DNA of 64,000 nt from Zizania palustris (GCA_019279435.1 JAAALK010000081.1:29955001-30019000); one strand, 5' to 3'. Shown: positions 11,214-23,296, numbered from the stretch's first letter. A program made the numbers and translations. Notes: a model not told the origin generated them from the sequence alone.

Positions 11214-11489
11214 AGCTCGCCGTAAATAGTGCCGCCCACCGTCACTGACGCGTGGGCTGGGGAGGTGGAAAGCGCGGGAGCGCGCCCGTTGGAGTGCGTG
11301 ATTTTTTTCTTCTTTTGTGAAACCGACGGTCTCGGCTACCGACGGCTGCTATTCGCCGGAGGCTTATCGCCGTATCGCGTCGCGCGCCGCCGGCGATAAA
11401 ACAAGAGGAGACGAGAGGGCGTTGGCCATCGGCGAACCCGCCGCGGGTGAGACGGACGTCCGCGCGGCTCCGCCGTCGATCGATGCGAG

Positions 11490-12005
11490 ACTAGAATTTT
11501 TTTAAAAATATTTTTTTAAAAAAAATCAAATCTGGTACTTGATTTTGAAAATTTGAAAAATAAAATACCGTCGGCACTTAATCAGCCCGAACATGGCTAC
11601 GTCATGGCTACGTCAGTCTCATTCGGCGCTTCAACAAACGAACGAGGACACATTAGCGTTGTCGTGGCCGCGTCAGCCACCTTCAGCACTTTAAGTATCG
11701 AACTGACTGGCGTAGCCAATTTTACTGATTCAATATCAAACGTGACTCTACAAATGAGGTCACTGCATCAGCAAATTTGGTCACGTCAGCCTCGTTCGGT
11801 GGCTGACGTGACCATGTTCGCCCAAAGTAGCTGTTGCGTCACTGACGTGGCTCCACTTCAGTCACGTTCGGCACTTTAACTGCCGAACGAGGCTATGTGA
11901 CCACGTTCGGCCGATCAAGTACTGACGATAGTCTACATTTGTAATTTTTTAAAATCTAGTATTGTATTTGATTTTTTTAAAAAAATATTATTTAAAAAAA
12001 TCGCC
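11490..12005. mobile_element. TIR element with AT-rich ends and internal CGTCAGCC/GTTCGGC repeats
   Basis: The left end (ATTTTTTTAAAAATATTTTT, then AAAAATCAAAT) reappears inverted at the right end at about 11965-12000. The interior is a patchwork of short repeats such as GGCTACGTCA, GTCACGTCAGCC and GCCGAACGAGG in both orientations. There is no open frame of note. The AT-rich end also occurs near 7200 and a related end near 61440, so this is a family, class uncertain (Mutator-like is one option). Confidence 0.55.
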
Positions 12006-12297
12006 AGACTAACCGAGTGATCCGGCATCTGTCTCGTCATATTTACTTTTTTTCTGAAATTCCAGAAAATTAATTACACTTCAAAAATTCATAACTAATT
12101 CATACGAATTGTGAGTATATCTTGTGTATTTGTGTATATTGTTGAGTGATTTACAAAGTATTTAAAATACTTACCCTCACATCCATTTAATTAGAAGATG
12201 AGTTTTTAGCAGTGATGACAACTGGTGAATCGAGTTGTTTTAAGTCTAGTCGATTAGGTGTTTTTATTATTTATGAGGTCTCAGTCATACTATGGCG

Positions 12298-12580
12298 ATG
12301 TTTGGGGAGTTTTTGGTTGGTTAGATACTTTTAGTATCTAGAAGCTCCCCAAAACGGTACCTCGGGTAGTCCAGATTTTTAAAATCTGTAGAAGCAGCTA
12401 GTCTCTCTAAGCCTAGTAGCTGATAAGCTGGCCAACCTCAGCTTCTTTAGATTCTGCAGATTTTTATTTACCCACTATATCACTGAATAAAACCCACCCA
12501 GCCAATAACTAGCTACTTCAACCAGCCAGCTAAATACTCAGACTAACTGATTCTGAAAATCTGCAGCTCCCCCAAACAGG
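12298..12580. mobile_element. MITE, GTTTGGGGAGCT family, copy 2
   Basis: Aligned by eye with 6437-6722 along its full length, sharing TAGTATCTAGAAGCTC, CCTCGGGTAGTCCAGATTTT and the right end AGCTCCCCCAAAC. Confidence 0.75.
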
Positions 12581-13014
12581 AACTATAATCCTTTTGAGAT
12601 AATTTAGATTAATATAAGATTGTGCACTTTGATTATTAATATTATCTATTATATATATACCTCGTCTGGTTTAATTCCTAGATAAAGATTTTATTAGAAT
12701 TAGGTTGAGAAAATGAGAAAATTCTGAAGTGACAAAGATAAAGGGTAATCCGTACGAAACTTGAAAAAACTCTCCTCTTATATATTTCATTCTAAAAAAT
12801 AAAATTTGACTTAATCTTACTTGACTTGGTTAGATTATGTTTTTCCTCGTAATAATTACATTTTAATACTTTAAAATAAATAACTAATATTTAGTAATCT
12901 CTCTATATATTGATCTAAATGACACAACAATGCTATAAATGTTGAAAGATTTGTGAAAGAGTTTTAGAACATGTGCTTCATTTGTGAATATGGCAATGTT
13001 CTAAATTATACTGA
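12581..13014. other. AT-rich intergenic DNA
   Basis: No gene is seen. The words ATTTGTGAATATGGCAATGTTCTAAATTATACTG (split here: ATTTGTGAATATGGCAATG then TTCTAAATTATACTG) occur both before and after the MITE fragment at 13015-13106, an apparent long direct duplication flanking it. Confidence 0.45.
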
Positions 13015-13106
13015 ATAAAACTCACCCACTCAATAGCTAGCTACTTTAACCAGCCAGCTAGATACTCGGACTAGCTGATTCTAAGAATCTGCAGCTCCCC
13101 AAGGCC
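13015..13106. mobile_element. MITE, GTTTGGGGAGCT family, 3' fragment
   Basis: Matches the last ~90 bases of copies 1 and 2 (AATAGCTAGCTACTT through AGCTCCCCAAGGCC) and lacks the left half. Confidence 0.7.
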
Positions 13107-13616
13107 TTAGAACATGTCTTCATTTGTGAATATGGCAATGTTCTAAATTATACTGTCGTTGCCCGAGACTAAAAGCCACTAGAAGATAATGAGTTTGCAT
13201 CACTATATTAAATGACAAAAACTCAAAGAGGATATTCTGTCACTAATGTATGAAACTTACAAATAGAACTTGGAATACGTAGAATACGCATACAATTTGA
13301 TGCGACGGAACTAAATTTTAGACTAGAGGAAACAAACAGGTACTTAGATGCATATGGTTAGGTCTATTGGCCTGGTATTTTGGTGGTGTGTTGGGTGACG
13401 TGATATTTCCTAAGACTTTGAAGTATTTCGGTAGGGAAAATTGGTAATTGCGGTAATCTATTGAAACTTTTTATCTGCTTTTAATAAAAATAGGTCTCCA
13501 AAAAAAATTGGATGCTTTTTCTGAAAAAATATCTAACTACTCAGTGACGAGTACTTGCGAATTTCGAGGAAAAGATTTCAAGTCCGAATGGTTTTTTCTT
13601 GGAATACTAAGACTAC

Positions 13617-13959
13617 GGTGGTGTTTGATTCATGGGCTGAAATTTAATATGTGTCACATCGTATGTTTTAGACATTAATTTGAAAGACTAAATGTGAATT
13701 GATTATAAAAATAATTACAGAATCAAAAGATTATTTACAAGACAAATTTATTAAACTCAATTAATCCATGATTAACAAATGTTATTGTAGCATCACATTG
13801 TCAAATAATGGTATAATTAGGTTTATTAGATTCTTCTCGTGAATAATCAACTGATTATGAAGGAGTTTTTTAAATAGTCTACATTTAACACTTTAAAATA
13901 ATATCTAAATATTTAATGTGATATAACTAAATTTTGGACTAAAGAAACAAACACCCCCC
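13617..13959. mobile_element. Tourist-like MITE (343 bp)
   Basis: Left end GGTGGTGTTTGATTC and right end GAAACAAACACCCCCC form a terminal inverted repeat. A direct TAC flanks both sides (13614-13616 and 13960-13962). The interior is AT-rich and non-coding. Confidence 0.6.
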
Positions 13960-15077
13960 TACGTTTCGCAGTTGGCCATGAAGGTACGGTGGTCATGAGC
14001 TTGGTCAGAGTTGCGGCCAAGTTATTATTAGCCGTCAGCGATCGCGTCGTCGACTCGTCGTGCGAGCTCGCGTGCATGGGTAATTCGTTCCAGCGCGGAC
14101 AGTTCAAAAAAGCTCTCTTACGTACGTACGTACGTGCAGCCAAGCTTGGAGGAGTACAGTACACACACGCGAACAATGAAGCTGTGGTAACCATAGATCT
14201 TGGACTAAGCATTGGTCGTTACTCGTTACCGAATCGGTAATGACGATAACCATTACCCTAGCTGTTTGGAAACCCTGACATGGACACGGATCTGACTGCG
14301 AGTCGGCATGTCACACATGTGGAGATGTATCCTGATCGAAATTCTCTCCAGCTACACGAACTGGATCTGCAAACCACCTCAAACTTGGGAATTAAGAGCA
14401 ATCTGCTGCCATATCCGGTAAAAAAACTGACAATTTTGACAAGTTAATAACAATGTGTGATAGCAATCAATGCAGTGAACATTCACTCCGTACAACGATA
14501 TACTTTAGTGCAATGCAACCTTACAGAAACCCAAAGGTCGATGGAAGGGCAGATTAGCTATTACACCTAATTACACCTCGCATGTAAATGGAAATTAAAG
14601 AAGCGAGCACATGACTCTCACACTCTGATCAGCAAGCAGCAAGCAGCCATATCCTTGGACCATGGCTCCTTGCAGCATGGCTCACTTCCATCTTGGTATT
14701 CTTGCCCAGTTACTCCATTGGGGTGAAACGGCGAAATCTAAAACAGATATCACCACTTACATAAATACTGCACCTTCCATGATGCATTGATGCCTTGTCG
14801 CCGCCTTCACGTAGACTCTAAAGTCAAGCATGCCAAAAATGCTCCTTGCTGAAAGATTCCCTAACTAACCTTGGTATTTTCATCTTTATTTCCAAAACCT
14901 AAACTCACGTTTCTAGCAATGGACATATTTTTTGGACTCAGGAATACAGAGAATGTGACCAATTGAAGCTCGTGGGAAGAGGATTAAAGAGATCAAGTTA
15001 CTATACCTATACTATGCTGCACTATATATTAGTAAAAGAGGGCCTCATGGTCAGTTTGATGTATAAACAGGTTATTC
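13960..15077. other. Intergenic DNA, no gene seen
   Basis: Contains an ACGT tandem (CGTACGTACGTACGT near 14120) and otherwise unremarkable sequence. The last part is the 3' flank of the dolichol kinase gene on the minus strand. Confidence 0.4.
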
Positions 15078-18000
15078 TTATAGACATAGCAGACTATAGA
15101 ATACAAGAGGTATGAAAGCATTATCGAGCTGTGCCGTATATGCCTCCAATAATCCGCTCAATGTCACAGCTACCAAAAGAGATAGCCAATGCTGTGTCAA
15201 TATGAGAAAGATGTGTCAATATATCATATTATAGAATAAAGCTTCAATCACTTCAATGCCAGGGGGGGGGGGGGGGGGGGGGAAGTAAAACCTGTGAAAG
15301 AATGTATCCACTTGAAGCTAAGAGTGACACAAGGATCGAGCAGGCAGCTAACACAGACGTTATGCCTGCTGCTGTACCTTCAATTGTTTTCTCTAACATC
15401 CCAAAAGAACAAGCATAAGAGACCAAACATGGAAGGGATAAACAATTAGTGGAAATTAAACTCACTTCCTGTCTTACTCCATCTTAGGACACCATACTTG
15501 TAACCTATCATTGATGCCTAGGTAAAACGAGAGAATACATCACACAGAGCGCACCTAACATAAGAAAATATTTACAGGCCACATATTGGAAATAGAACTT
15601 ACCATGGTATCACCTATCCCCAAGCTGAGAATTCCAGCAAAGGGGGCAAGAGGCCGGTCATTGAATCCTGATGACATCCATTTAGGAAGTGCACATCCCA
15701 GCAATAGTGAGAAATGACTGAACAAAACAAATATAGTATTAGGTTTATCCTACCATTGAACATGAAAGCGAAATATAAAATCTGGAAAACAAAGACCATT
15801 AAACAACAACTACCTAACAATTAGAATCTCAGAATCACGGTGATCAGTGAAGGCATTCATGAATTGATGCACAATATGCCCAAGAGGGTATATTTCCCAA
15901 ACCTGAGGTCATAGTTAAAACATTTTGCGGGAGAAATGAGCACATGTTAAGAAAATAAAAAAGAAGTGAATGGAGAACGGACATGGAAAAAAACTTACTC
16001 GAATCATCTCCAATATTAAGAAAACTGTGAATGCTGCACCAAATGCCAAGTCCAAGAAATCAGGCTGCAACGAGAGAAAATTGATGACAATGAGTATCAA
16101 ACATCCTGATGGGAATTATATTCAGAAAACAAATACATTACCTGAAATATAACCGCAGGAGAGAAAATCAGGACAGCGACAAGATGGTAGTACTTGCGCA
16201 AAAGAATCCTCTCCGTTTTGCTTTGCTTTGATATACTGTAGAACCTTCTAATTGATGCATATATCACAAATATCCAGTATGCACATAAAGAAAGTCGTTC
16301 ATGTGAACCGGTGAAAATATAGTTCAAAACCCTGTGAAATAATGAACCATGAACAATCACTATATACCAAAATGTGTAAGATTTTATAAGCACAACAGAG
16401 AGCAAAATTTCAATATTTAACTAACAGGGTGCATGCTTTTATGCTCTTCTGATGAAATGCAAACTTAGATGCTTACCAAACAAATGGGTGCACTTCAAAA
16501 TCTTGAACAAGGCACATCCATGATGGTACTAACAACAATAGAGATACCAGCAATGAGACATAAAATAGAACATAACCAATTCTTTTCTGTGTCCATTCTT
16601 CAACTGTTTGTGCTCTTTGCTTGTCCAGTTTTCTACAGTAAACCAAAATCTGAAGGGAACTTTTGTATAACAAAGGGAGTAGAAAAAGACCGAGCAAAAC
16701 CCCCTGCGAAGAAAAAGGGAGGGTATGATGCACTGCAAAGCTGACGTCAAACAATCTAAATAAAATATACCTGAATAACTGTGGCTATCTTGCTTCGATT
16801 TCCAGGTGTGTGCATTGATGCTTCTGACGATACAGATAACTTCATCTGCTAGTATGATTACAATTTTGCAAGAAACAAAAAAAAATAAAATAGTATCAGA
16901 TTTGCTACTTTTTTCTGGTAAAATATAGTTCAAGGAATAAATCACACCTTTGAAAGAGTATGAGCCAGCATATCACCACAGTAAAGAACAAGGCCACCTG
17001 ACACCAGAATGGCCTCCCCTGAAATTTACAGAAGAATGTAAAGATAAGTAAAAAAAGCAATACCTTCAATTCATGACGAAAAAGAGATAATATATCACCA
17101 AATAGGAACACACAAATTAGCTCGATTTAAATGGAAAACAATGAACAATGTAGGTATATTTGCATCCATTCTTATATACACATGTATGCCTGCATGGAAA
17201 CTTGTCCATAAGATACTGAACAAACATACGATTTCTCTAAACATATGCAATCAGATATAAACAGAAATGAAAGTGAAATAAATATCTAATTACATCTTAG
17301 ACATTAAGTACAAACCAAAAGATGAACATGAAGGAAATTTCTGTAGAATATGCCAGATTAAGATCACAGCAGCCACTCCATGGCACAGCATATACACCAT
17401 ATTGCTTATCGCCAACAGACCTATAAGATGAAATCTTGATTAGTTTGTCAATTCCTTACATATTCTACAGGGTGTAATTATCTTTGGACGCAGATAAAAA
17501 TATGCATGTGACCTCCATCAGTCTTCAGGCAAAAGTATGTCAGGGGGTATAAAATTATGAACAAGGAGCCATATTTCAAAGCTTTAGAAACTCCATTGCT
17601 GGTTGACTGCCATAGATGCCAAATGAAGAATGCTAACACACTGAGGCAGCTAATAGAAACTGCCCAGTACTGCATTTCAAGGTATGCATATTCTGACAAA
17701 GAAAACAAATATTAGTTAGCAAACCAGATGCATCACAGAAGATCAATATCAAACAAGATTTTGAAATGTTGACAACGGCTTGAGGCAAATTACATTATTA
17801 GCCAACCTGATAGACATGATAAAAAAATAGAAATATACCTTCACATTCATTAGGATCTGCTGGTAAGACCCTAGAAAGTTGAATTAAACGTGAAACCATG
17901 ACACTAGGAAGAGTGGTAGCACCAAGAAATATGCCTGATGAAGCACCTGGCCTGGAGCATAAAATATGTCATTGTTATGTTCTTCACAATCTTTTACAGA

Positions 18001-18878
18001 AACATGCACAAGAGCATCCAGCCACCACAAGCAGAATCAGTTTTATTGCATCGCTCCCAACACAAGGGGCAAAAAAAAATCAAAAGGTACACAACTGGGA
18101 TTGAACATCACAGGATACAAATGTATCCCAATGGGAGATTTTTTTTCATGAAATATAGTGGGAGCAGCACTTTGGATTAGAGAAAATGGGAGCAATATTT
18201 GGACAGGCTGTATGATCAAATCACATCTGAATTTACCATTTGCCGGATGAGTTAACTAAGCAGTGTCAAAAATCCAATTACAGAAAAGGAATATTGTCCC
18301 TCGAAGCCACATAACCAGACCATTTTATAGTCTACCGAACTACAAAAAAGTTCACTAAGTGACAAAGTAAATCAAGTTCCTGCTGTGCGTTCAACAAGTG
18401 TTGTTTCTACCCTAATCGCACAAACTATTATTCCCCAATTGCATGGCCCTCGCAAGGAAGCAGCCAGAATTGAACCACCGTCTGGAATAGAACGGTTGCG
18501 CCAAAGAGTTTTGCAAGAGATTTCACATTCCATGATTCCCACCATCACATGCTCCTCTACACGAACGGGACCAAATTCCCCCCGCGGAATCCAGCGAGCT
18601 AACCAAATCAAGTAAACTAGCACTCCAGCTCCGTGGAGATGCGGAGGAGGGGCATGGAAAGAACGGAATATAAGTTCTCACCTGGTCCTGAACTGGCGGA
18701 GCGGAGACGAGGCGGCGGAGGCGGAGCCATCCACGGCGAGCTCGACGGCGAGAGCGGCCGCGGAGAGGAGCGCGAGCGGGGCTGCGAGGTTGAGCGGGGC
18801 GGCGAGCGCGACGCAGGCGACGAAGAGGAAGACTACGATCCTCTCCCCGGAGACCACCGCCGGCGCCGCCATCGCCAT
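15078..18878 (-). CDS. DOK1: Dolichol kinase
   Basis: Multi-exon minus-strand gene for the CTP-dependent ER membrane enzyme that phosphorylates dolichol, making the lipid carrier for N-glycosylation and GPI anchors. First exon 18878-18682 encodes MAMAAPAVVSGERIVVF and hydrophobic segments; next exons are 17951-17839 (RPGASSGIFLGATTLPSVMV), 17692-17513, 17420-17316 and 17018-16948 (LVSGGLVLYCGDMLAHTLSK). Further exons lie at ~16.85-15.6 kb (RKYYHLVAVLIFSPAVIF; DRPLAPFAGILSLGIGDTM), ~15516-15467 (ASMIGYKYGVLRWSKTG), ~15394-15292 (KTIEGTAAGITSVLAAC) and 15192-15078, ending SLLCL*. The GDTMAS...KKTIEG-type block is the conserved C-terminal cytidylyltransferase-like/CTP-binding region of eukaryotic dolichol kinases; here the first lysine reads E or K depending on the splice site. 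Many transmembrane helices are evident. All exons needed for a full protein seem present. Confidence 0.93.
15262..15282. repeat. G21 homopolymer in a dolichol kinase intron
   Basis: Twenty-one consecutive G on the plus strand. On the gene's strand it is a poly-C starting ~10 bases inside the intron after the donor at 15291. Confidence 0.95.
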
Positions 18879-19092
18879 CGCCGGCGACGAGGAGGCAGGA
18901 GCGCGGCGCGAACCGGACGGGAGTTGGGCCTACGCGCGCACGCGGGCTACGGCGACGCGTCTCCCTGGGTTGGCGGTTCTGGGAGGTGGGGCCCACTGAC
19001 CTGACCAGGCCAGGCCGCGTGTGGTATACGACCGAGTCTGTCTATTTTTTTTTTAAAATGGACCCGATCTTGTTTGAAGGCTATAGGTGTGT

Positions 19093-19204
19093 CGGGATGT
19101 GAACGAGAATTTTCCAGGAGGTCACCCATCCTGTTACTACTTCCGCCTGAGCACGCTTAACAATGGAGTTCTGAGGAGATTTGGTGTCAGTTAACTCACA
19201 TCCC
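19093..19204 (-). pseudogene. 5S rRNA-derived sequence (possible Cassandra LTR remnant)
   Basis: Read on the minus strand, this shows diverged 5S rRNA over nearly the whole length: a GGGATG-type start, CAGAACTCCATTGTTAAGCG, TGCTCAGGCGGAAGTAGT, and AGGATGGGTGACCTCCTGG, ending in CATCCC. Internal promoter parts are partly kept but the 5' third has a deletion of several bases. Grass Cassandra TRIM retrotransposons carry such a 5S domain in their LTRs, so a solo-LTR fragment is an alternative to a plain 5S pseudogene. Confidence 0.8.
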
Positions 19205-19705
19205 TTTCACATGTCTATCTTTTTTCGCGACGTGGTAACGGGAAAAATGGGTAGCTACACAGGAGATCCGATATTTATAAATTTTTTTACATGTTTATCC
19301 TTTTAAATAAATGATACCGCTCACACAAATAAACCATTTATAATTTTCAGAACAAAAATAAAAAAGAACTTACAAAATCATTTAAACTGATTTCTTATCA
19401 AGCAACATTCTTGCCTGCTTCAACAGTTCAGGAAGAAAGCAAACATACACAGCATAGTGGGGTAGTAGTAGTATATTAGTAATAAACAGCTCACAATGCT
19501 GACAAGTTATTGAGAACGACTGATATATTTTGTTACAGCAATACTAGGATCCTCACTTTTCCTCTCAAATCGAAGAGTACGCATATCATCTCCGGGAGTC
19601 CATCGGCACACTGGGACAACCTACCCTACAAACAAATCGGTAACAAAATGGTCAGTCTATTAGAATAGACAAATCATATTTGATTATGAGAAACCGAGAG
19701 TTGGT
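19205..19705. other. Intergenic DNA, no gene seen
   Basis: AT-rich, non-coding. It may include the rest of the 5S-bearing retroelement remnant, but no second LTR was found. Confidence 0.35.
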
Positions 19706-20855
19706 TTCAGAGTTTGTGATGAGTGATTGACAGGATTGATCTTTTGGATTCGAAGGAGTACCTCCGAAAGAGTTCGGTGGTTGTTTCACCGAAGGGTTCG
19801 GTGGATTTGGTTGTTGCGGCTGTTGCAGCGGAGTGTGACTGTCGGAGGGGTCCGACAGTACACGATGACTTGGTTGTACCGAAAGGTTCGGTACTTTGGG
19901 CGGTACACCGGAGTGTGTACCGGTTGTTCACTCGGAGATGTCTCTAGGGTACTGGATACACTTGTTTGTCTGTCTGTGGTGCGCAGGTGACTTCGGAGGT
20001 AACGGACGGTTCGCAGCAGGTGAACTTGGGTCAAGCGAGAGGCTTGATGCCAGGTGAGCGGGGAGCTCAGTCACGAAGGCTGCGAGGGGTAGAGGTTGGT
20101 CCTCAGGTCGAGGTGCGCCAGGCGAAGGCAGAGAGTGCGGAGCATGGTTCCGGCTGAAGGTACCCCGAGACAAAGTCCTCGGAGGTGAGGCACTTCGAAG
20201 GATACTCCGAATGGAGTGACTTCAGAGTATGGTGGACAAAAGTCCTCAACAATGAGGCAAGGTGTTCGAAGTGTGCTCCGGATGGAGGCACTCGAAGGTT
20301 CACCCGACGAAGGTCTCAGGAGTCGAGGTGCATCGAAGGCATGGTCTGGGTGAGGTTTGTCGATGAGTGTGCTTGGGGAGAGACTGCGACAAAATGCTCA
20401 TGGAATGCTTCATGCGGAGGCCTTGGACGAAGAAGAGACTTCGAAGGGTGGTACTCCGAAGGTGGGGCTTCGGAGTGTGGCTGACTTGAGGTACTTCGGC
20501 CATATATGGTTTTGGTACACGGACTGACGGAGTTTGAGCTGGGAGTAGCTGCGAAGCCGTGGTGGTCCACTCCGGAGGTGATGGCGCGGAGGCTCAAGGG
20601 CTTTGACGGCTTCGGCTCAAAACCGTCATTGTATCGAAGGCTGACTTCGGTGAAGCGAAGGCCGTCAGGCTCAAGGCTTCTCACCGAAGCTACCGCACCC
20701 CTCGAGTTGTAAAATACCTACGAACCAGAACTTTGAAGGGCGTATTCGAAGCCTGTTCCGCAGAAGAAAAGATTAAAATAGAAGACTATTTTTAGCCTGA
20801 AATTTAAAAGCTCCCATTCACCCCCTCTGGTCGTCATTTTCGATCCAACAGATTC
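19706..20855. repeat. LTR-like block dense in TTCGG/CCGAA/CTCCGAAG words
   Basis: About 1.1 kb in which TTCGGT, TCGGAG and CGAAGG recur every 10-30 bases. It ends in TTTAAAAGCTCCCATTCACC followed by CCCTCTGGTCGTCATTTTCG, which closely resembles the 3' end of Copia-type LTRs in grasses (CCTATTCACCCCCCTCTAGG). No PBS, polyprotein or second LTR is adjacent, so a solo or truncated LTR is the best reading. Frames open here are by-products of base composition. Confidence 0.5.
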
Positions 20856-21106
20856 TAAGAAGGTCATCTATGTAGTCACAAAGGTAGAATACGCATACAA
20901 AACATATTATTGTAAGAAGGGATTGACATAACTCATACTAATTTGATTCTAAGCATAAAGTCGTGTATATCTCTTCGTATCTCCATTTCCAGATTATATA
21001 AACAGAATATAATCTAAAAATAGATAAGAAGAGATATACATGAATAAAAGATGTCAACATAATTTAATTGAATTTTATGTTCTAATACTATACTTTCAGA
21101 AGACAT
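20856..21106. other. AT-rich intergenic DNA
   Basis: Nothing coding. Contains an imperfect duplication of TATCTCTTCGTAT/GAAGAGATATACA as an inverted pair (~20968 and ~21030). Confidence 0.35.
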
Positions 21107-21497
21107 TTGGATGATTACAACACTTATTCTCACATTCGAGCAAACAATACTAATTCGATTTTAATAATAAACCTTCTAAAAATCATAAAAATCAATTGAA
21201 TAAATAGAATTTTGAACTATTATTTGTGTATGATAGTTCCTACATTTATGGTTCTTATTTTTGTAGTAGCTTAGTTTTGTTTCTCTCCTATATCTCATTC
21301 CATATATGTGACCATAGACAATCACTTTATGCATGTTGTAATTTAAAGAGACATAGATAAAAGATAAGAGCACATCCTATATATAAAGAACCGCGAAAGA
21401 AAGAACCTCACTCCATGTTTCTTGCATTTTTAAATTGTCATGTGTTTGTATATGTATGAACACATGCATATGTATAGTGTGAAGAAACATGAAATAG
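21107..21497. repeat. Direct repeat, left copy
   Basis: Starts at ATTTGGATGATTACAAC and runs through GAATAAATAGAATTTTGAA, TTTCTCTCCTATATCTCATT and AGTGTGAAGAAACATGAAA. The same words in the same order are found at 22857-23296. It carries a separate insertion or deletion near CTATATATAAAGAACCGCG. Confidence 0.75.
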
Positions 21498-21756
21498 GAG
21501 AGTTGCTATTTGCTAGTTGTACCAATCCGAGTGAAACATATGTTTCTCATCACTGTTTTTGTGCCATCTAGAGGAAAGAAGGAAGCTTGCTTTGGCTCAT
21601 TGGACATTGGAGGGGACAAATTAATTTGAATTAAGGAGAATTAGCATCTTGTCAAATGGTGAATAGTGTTCTGAGGACATTGAACAATATTTTCAAGTTG
21701 TGATTTGGATAAGAGGTAAAAGTTTGCATCTTGTCGCAACATGAATATAAATTTTA

Positions 21757-22193
21757 GGGCCTCCTTTGTTTTGAAGGGTTTTTAGAGTGAAAATGTAGGA
21801 TTCAAATTCCTATATAAATTGATACTATTCAGTCATTTGAAATGTAGGATTGGTGCATGGGAAAAATGAAGGATTTTTTCCTTTTCCTTAGATTTCATAG
21901 GAAAAGCGCAAGAATTTAAACATCCACTCTAACCTCTCTTTTTTCTTTCCATTGTAAAGTCCAAAGCAAATCAATGCTCAAAATTTCAAGTGAGAAAAAC
22001 ATAAGTATATTCGTTCTAATTTAATATGAATGCTTAGAAAAACCTCAATATTTAGTTAATTCATGTGTTCCAAACAACACATCTTTAATTTTTTTCTATA
22101 TTTTCAAATTATTTGTTTTGCATGTGCATTCCTATCATATTCCTATGTTTTTTTATATTCCTGTATTTTTGGATTGCCATGTACAAAGAGTCC
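21757..22193. mobile_element. Tourist-like MITE (437 bp) between the direct repeats
   Basis: Ends GGGCCTCCTTTGTTTTG and (inverted) GGACTCTTTGTACATGG, flanked by TTA at 21754-21756 and 22194-22196. Interior is AT-rich with repeated TCCTAT words; no coding capacity. Confidence 0.65.
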
Positions 22194-22196
22194 TTA

Positions 22197-22856
22197 AGGA
22201 TTGATATTTTGATTATTTTATTATGGCACTACAAAATTTAAAAGGCAAACAAAAATTAAGTTCTCAAATAATTTTTCATTAATTTAAATTTTTATAATCT
22301 CTTTATGCTAAACAATTGTTTTTCTCTTTAAGTTGTTTTTCCTCCTTCTACTTGCTTGACTTGAATGTTGAAATTAAACAAAACCCCACTTTTCTTCTCT
22401 GCTTCTTTAAAAAACATGAATCCAAAAGTTTTTCAAACTCCTTTCTTTTTCACGTATTTTTTATTAGGAAAAACAAAAAATATGTCAATTATTTTGATGT
22501 TATTCTAATCTCATACACACAAAAATTGCAATTATTCCTCTACTACTATATTTTGGATTTATTTTATCGATGAAAATTGGATTTGTATAGAAAAGTGCAT
22601 TTTTTATTTTAGATAGAAGAAATATTTCGTCTATTTCAAATCTAAAATCATTTTCGTGCGCTCCCTTCTATATGCAATACTTATTTAACCATTTTCAGAC
22701 CATGCAAAACGCAAAATGCACACGAGGTCTCTCTTGCGGGCCCTTTCCCAACTGTTAACTTAGGTGAAAGTATGTAACTCTACGTATCATTTTCTCCAAC
22801 CTTCATAAAATTTGACCGGTTCTACCGGTTCAGCGAAAAAATATATCACCCTTTCA
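22197..22856. other. AT-rich DNA between the direct repeats
   Basis: Low-complexity T-rich sequence. Frames open here are due to composition. A small palindrome ACCGGTTCTACCGGTT lies near 22816. Confidence 0.4.
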
Positions 22857-23296
22857 TAGGCCATTTGGATGAGTACAACGGTTATTCTCACAACCGAGAG
22901 AACAATACTACTGCGGTTTGAGTAGTGGACCTTATAAAAATTATAAAAAGTAATTGAATAAATAGAATTTTGAAATAGTATTTGTGTATACTAGTTCAAA
23001 TATTTATGGTTGTTCTTGTTTTGTTCATAGCTTGGATTTGTTTCTCTCGTATATCTCATTCCAACTCTAAATTTATACGACCATGAACGGCATATATGGA
23101 TAAAAGACAAGAGCACATCCTATATATGCCCGCCACGTTTTTGCCCGCCGCTACTGTGTCGCTTTGTAGTAGTGTAAAGAATGACGAAGGATAGAATTAC
23201 ACTTTATGTTTCTCGTGTCTCTAAATTGTTATGCGTTTTTTCTACATGGATGAACTAACACATGCATATGTATATATAGTGTGAAGAAACATGAAA
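22857..23296. repeat. Direct repeat, right copy
   Basis: Second copy of the block at 21107-21497, slightly longer because of an insertion (TGCCCGCCACG...GTAGTAGTG, ~23127-23176). Both copies end in the GTGAAGAAACATGAAA word. Confidence 0.75.

Noticed and set aside
10512..11229. Long plus-strand frames opposite the coiled-coil gene
   Set aside because: Antisense shadows of a low-complexity GC-rich coding region.
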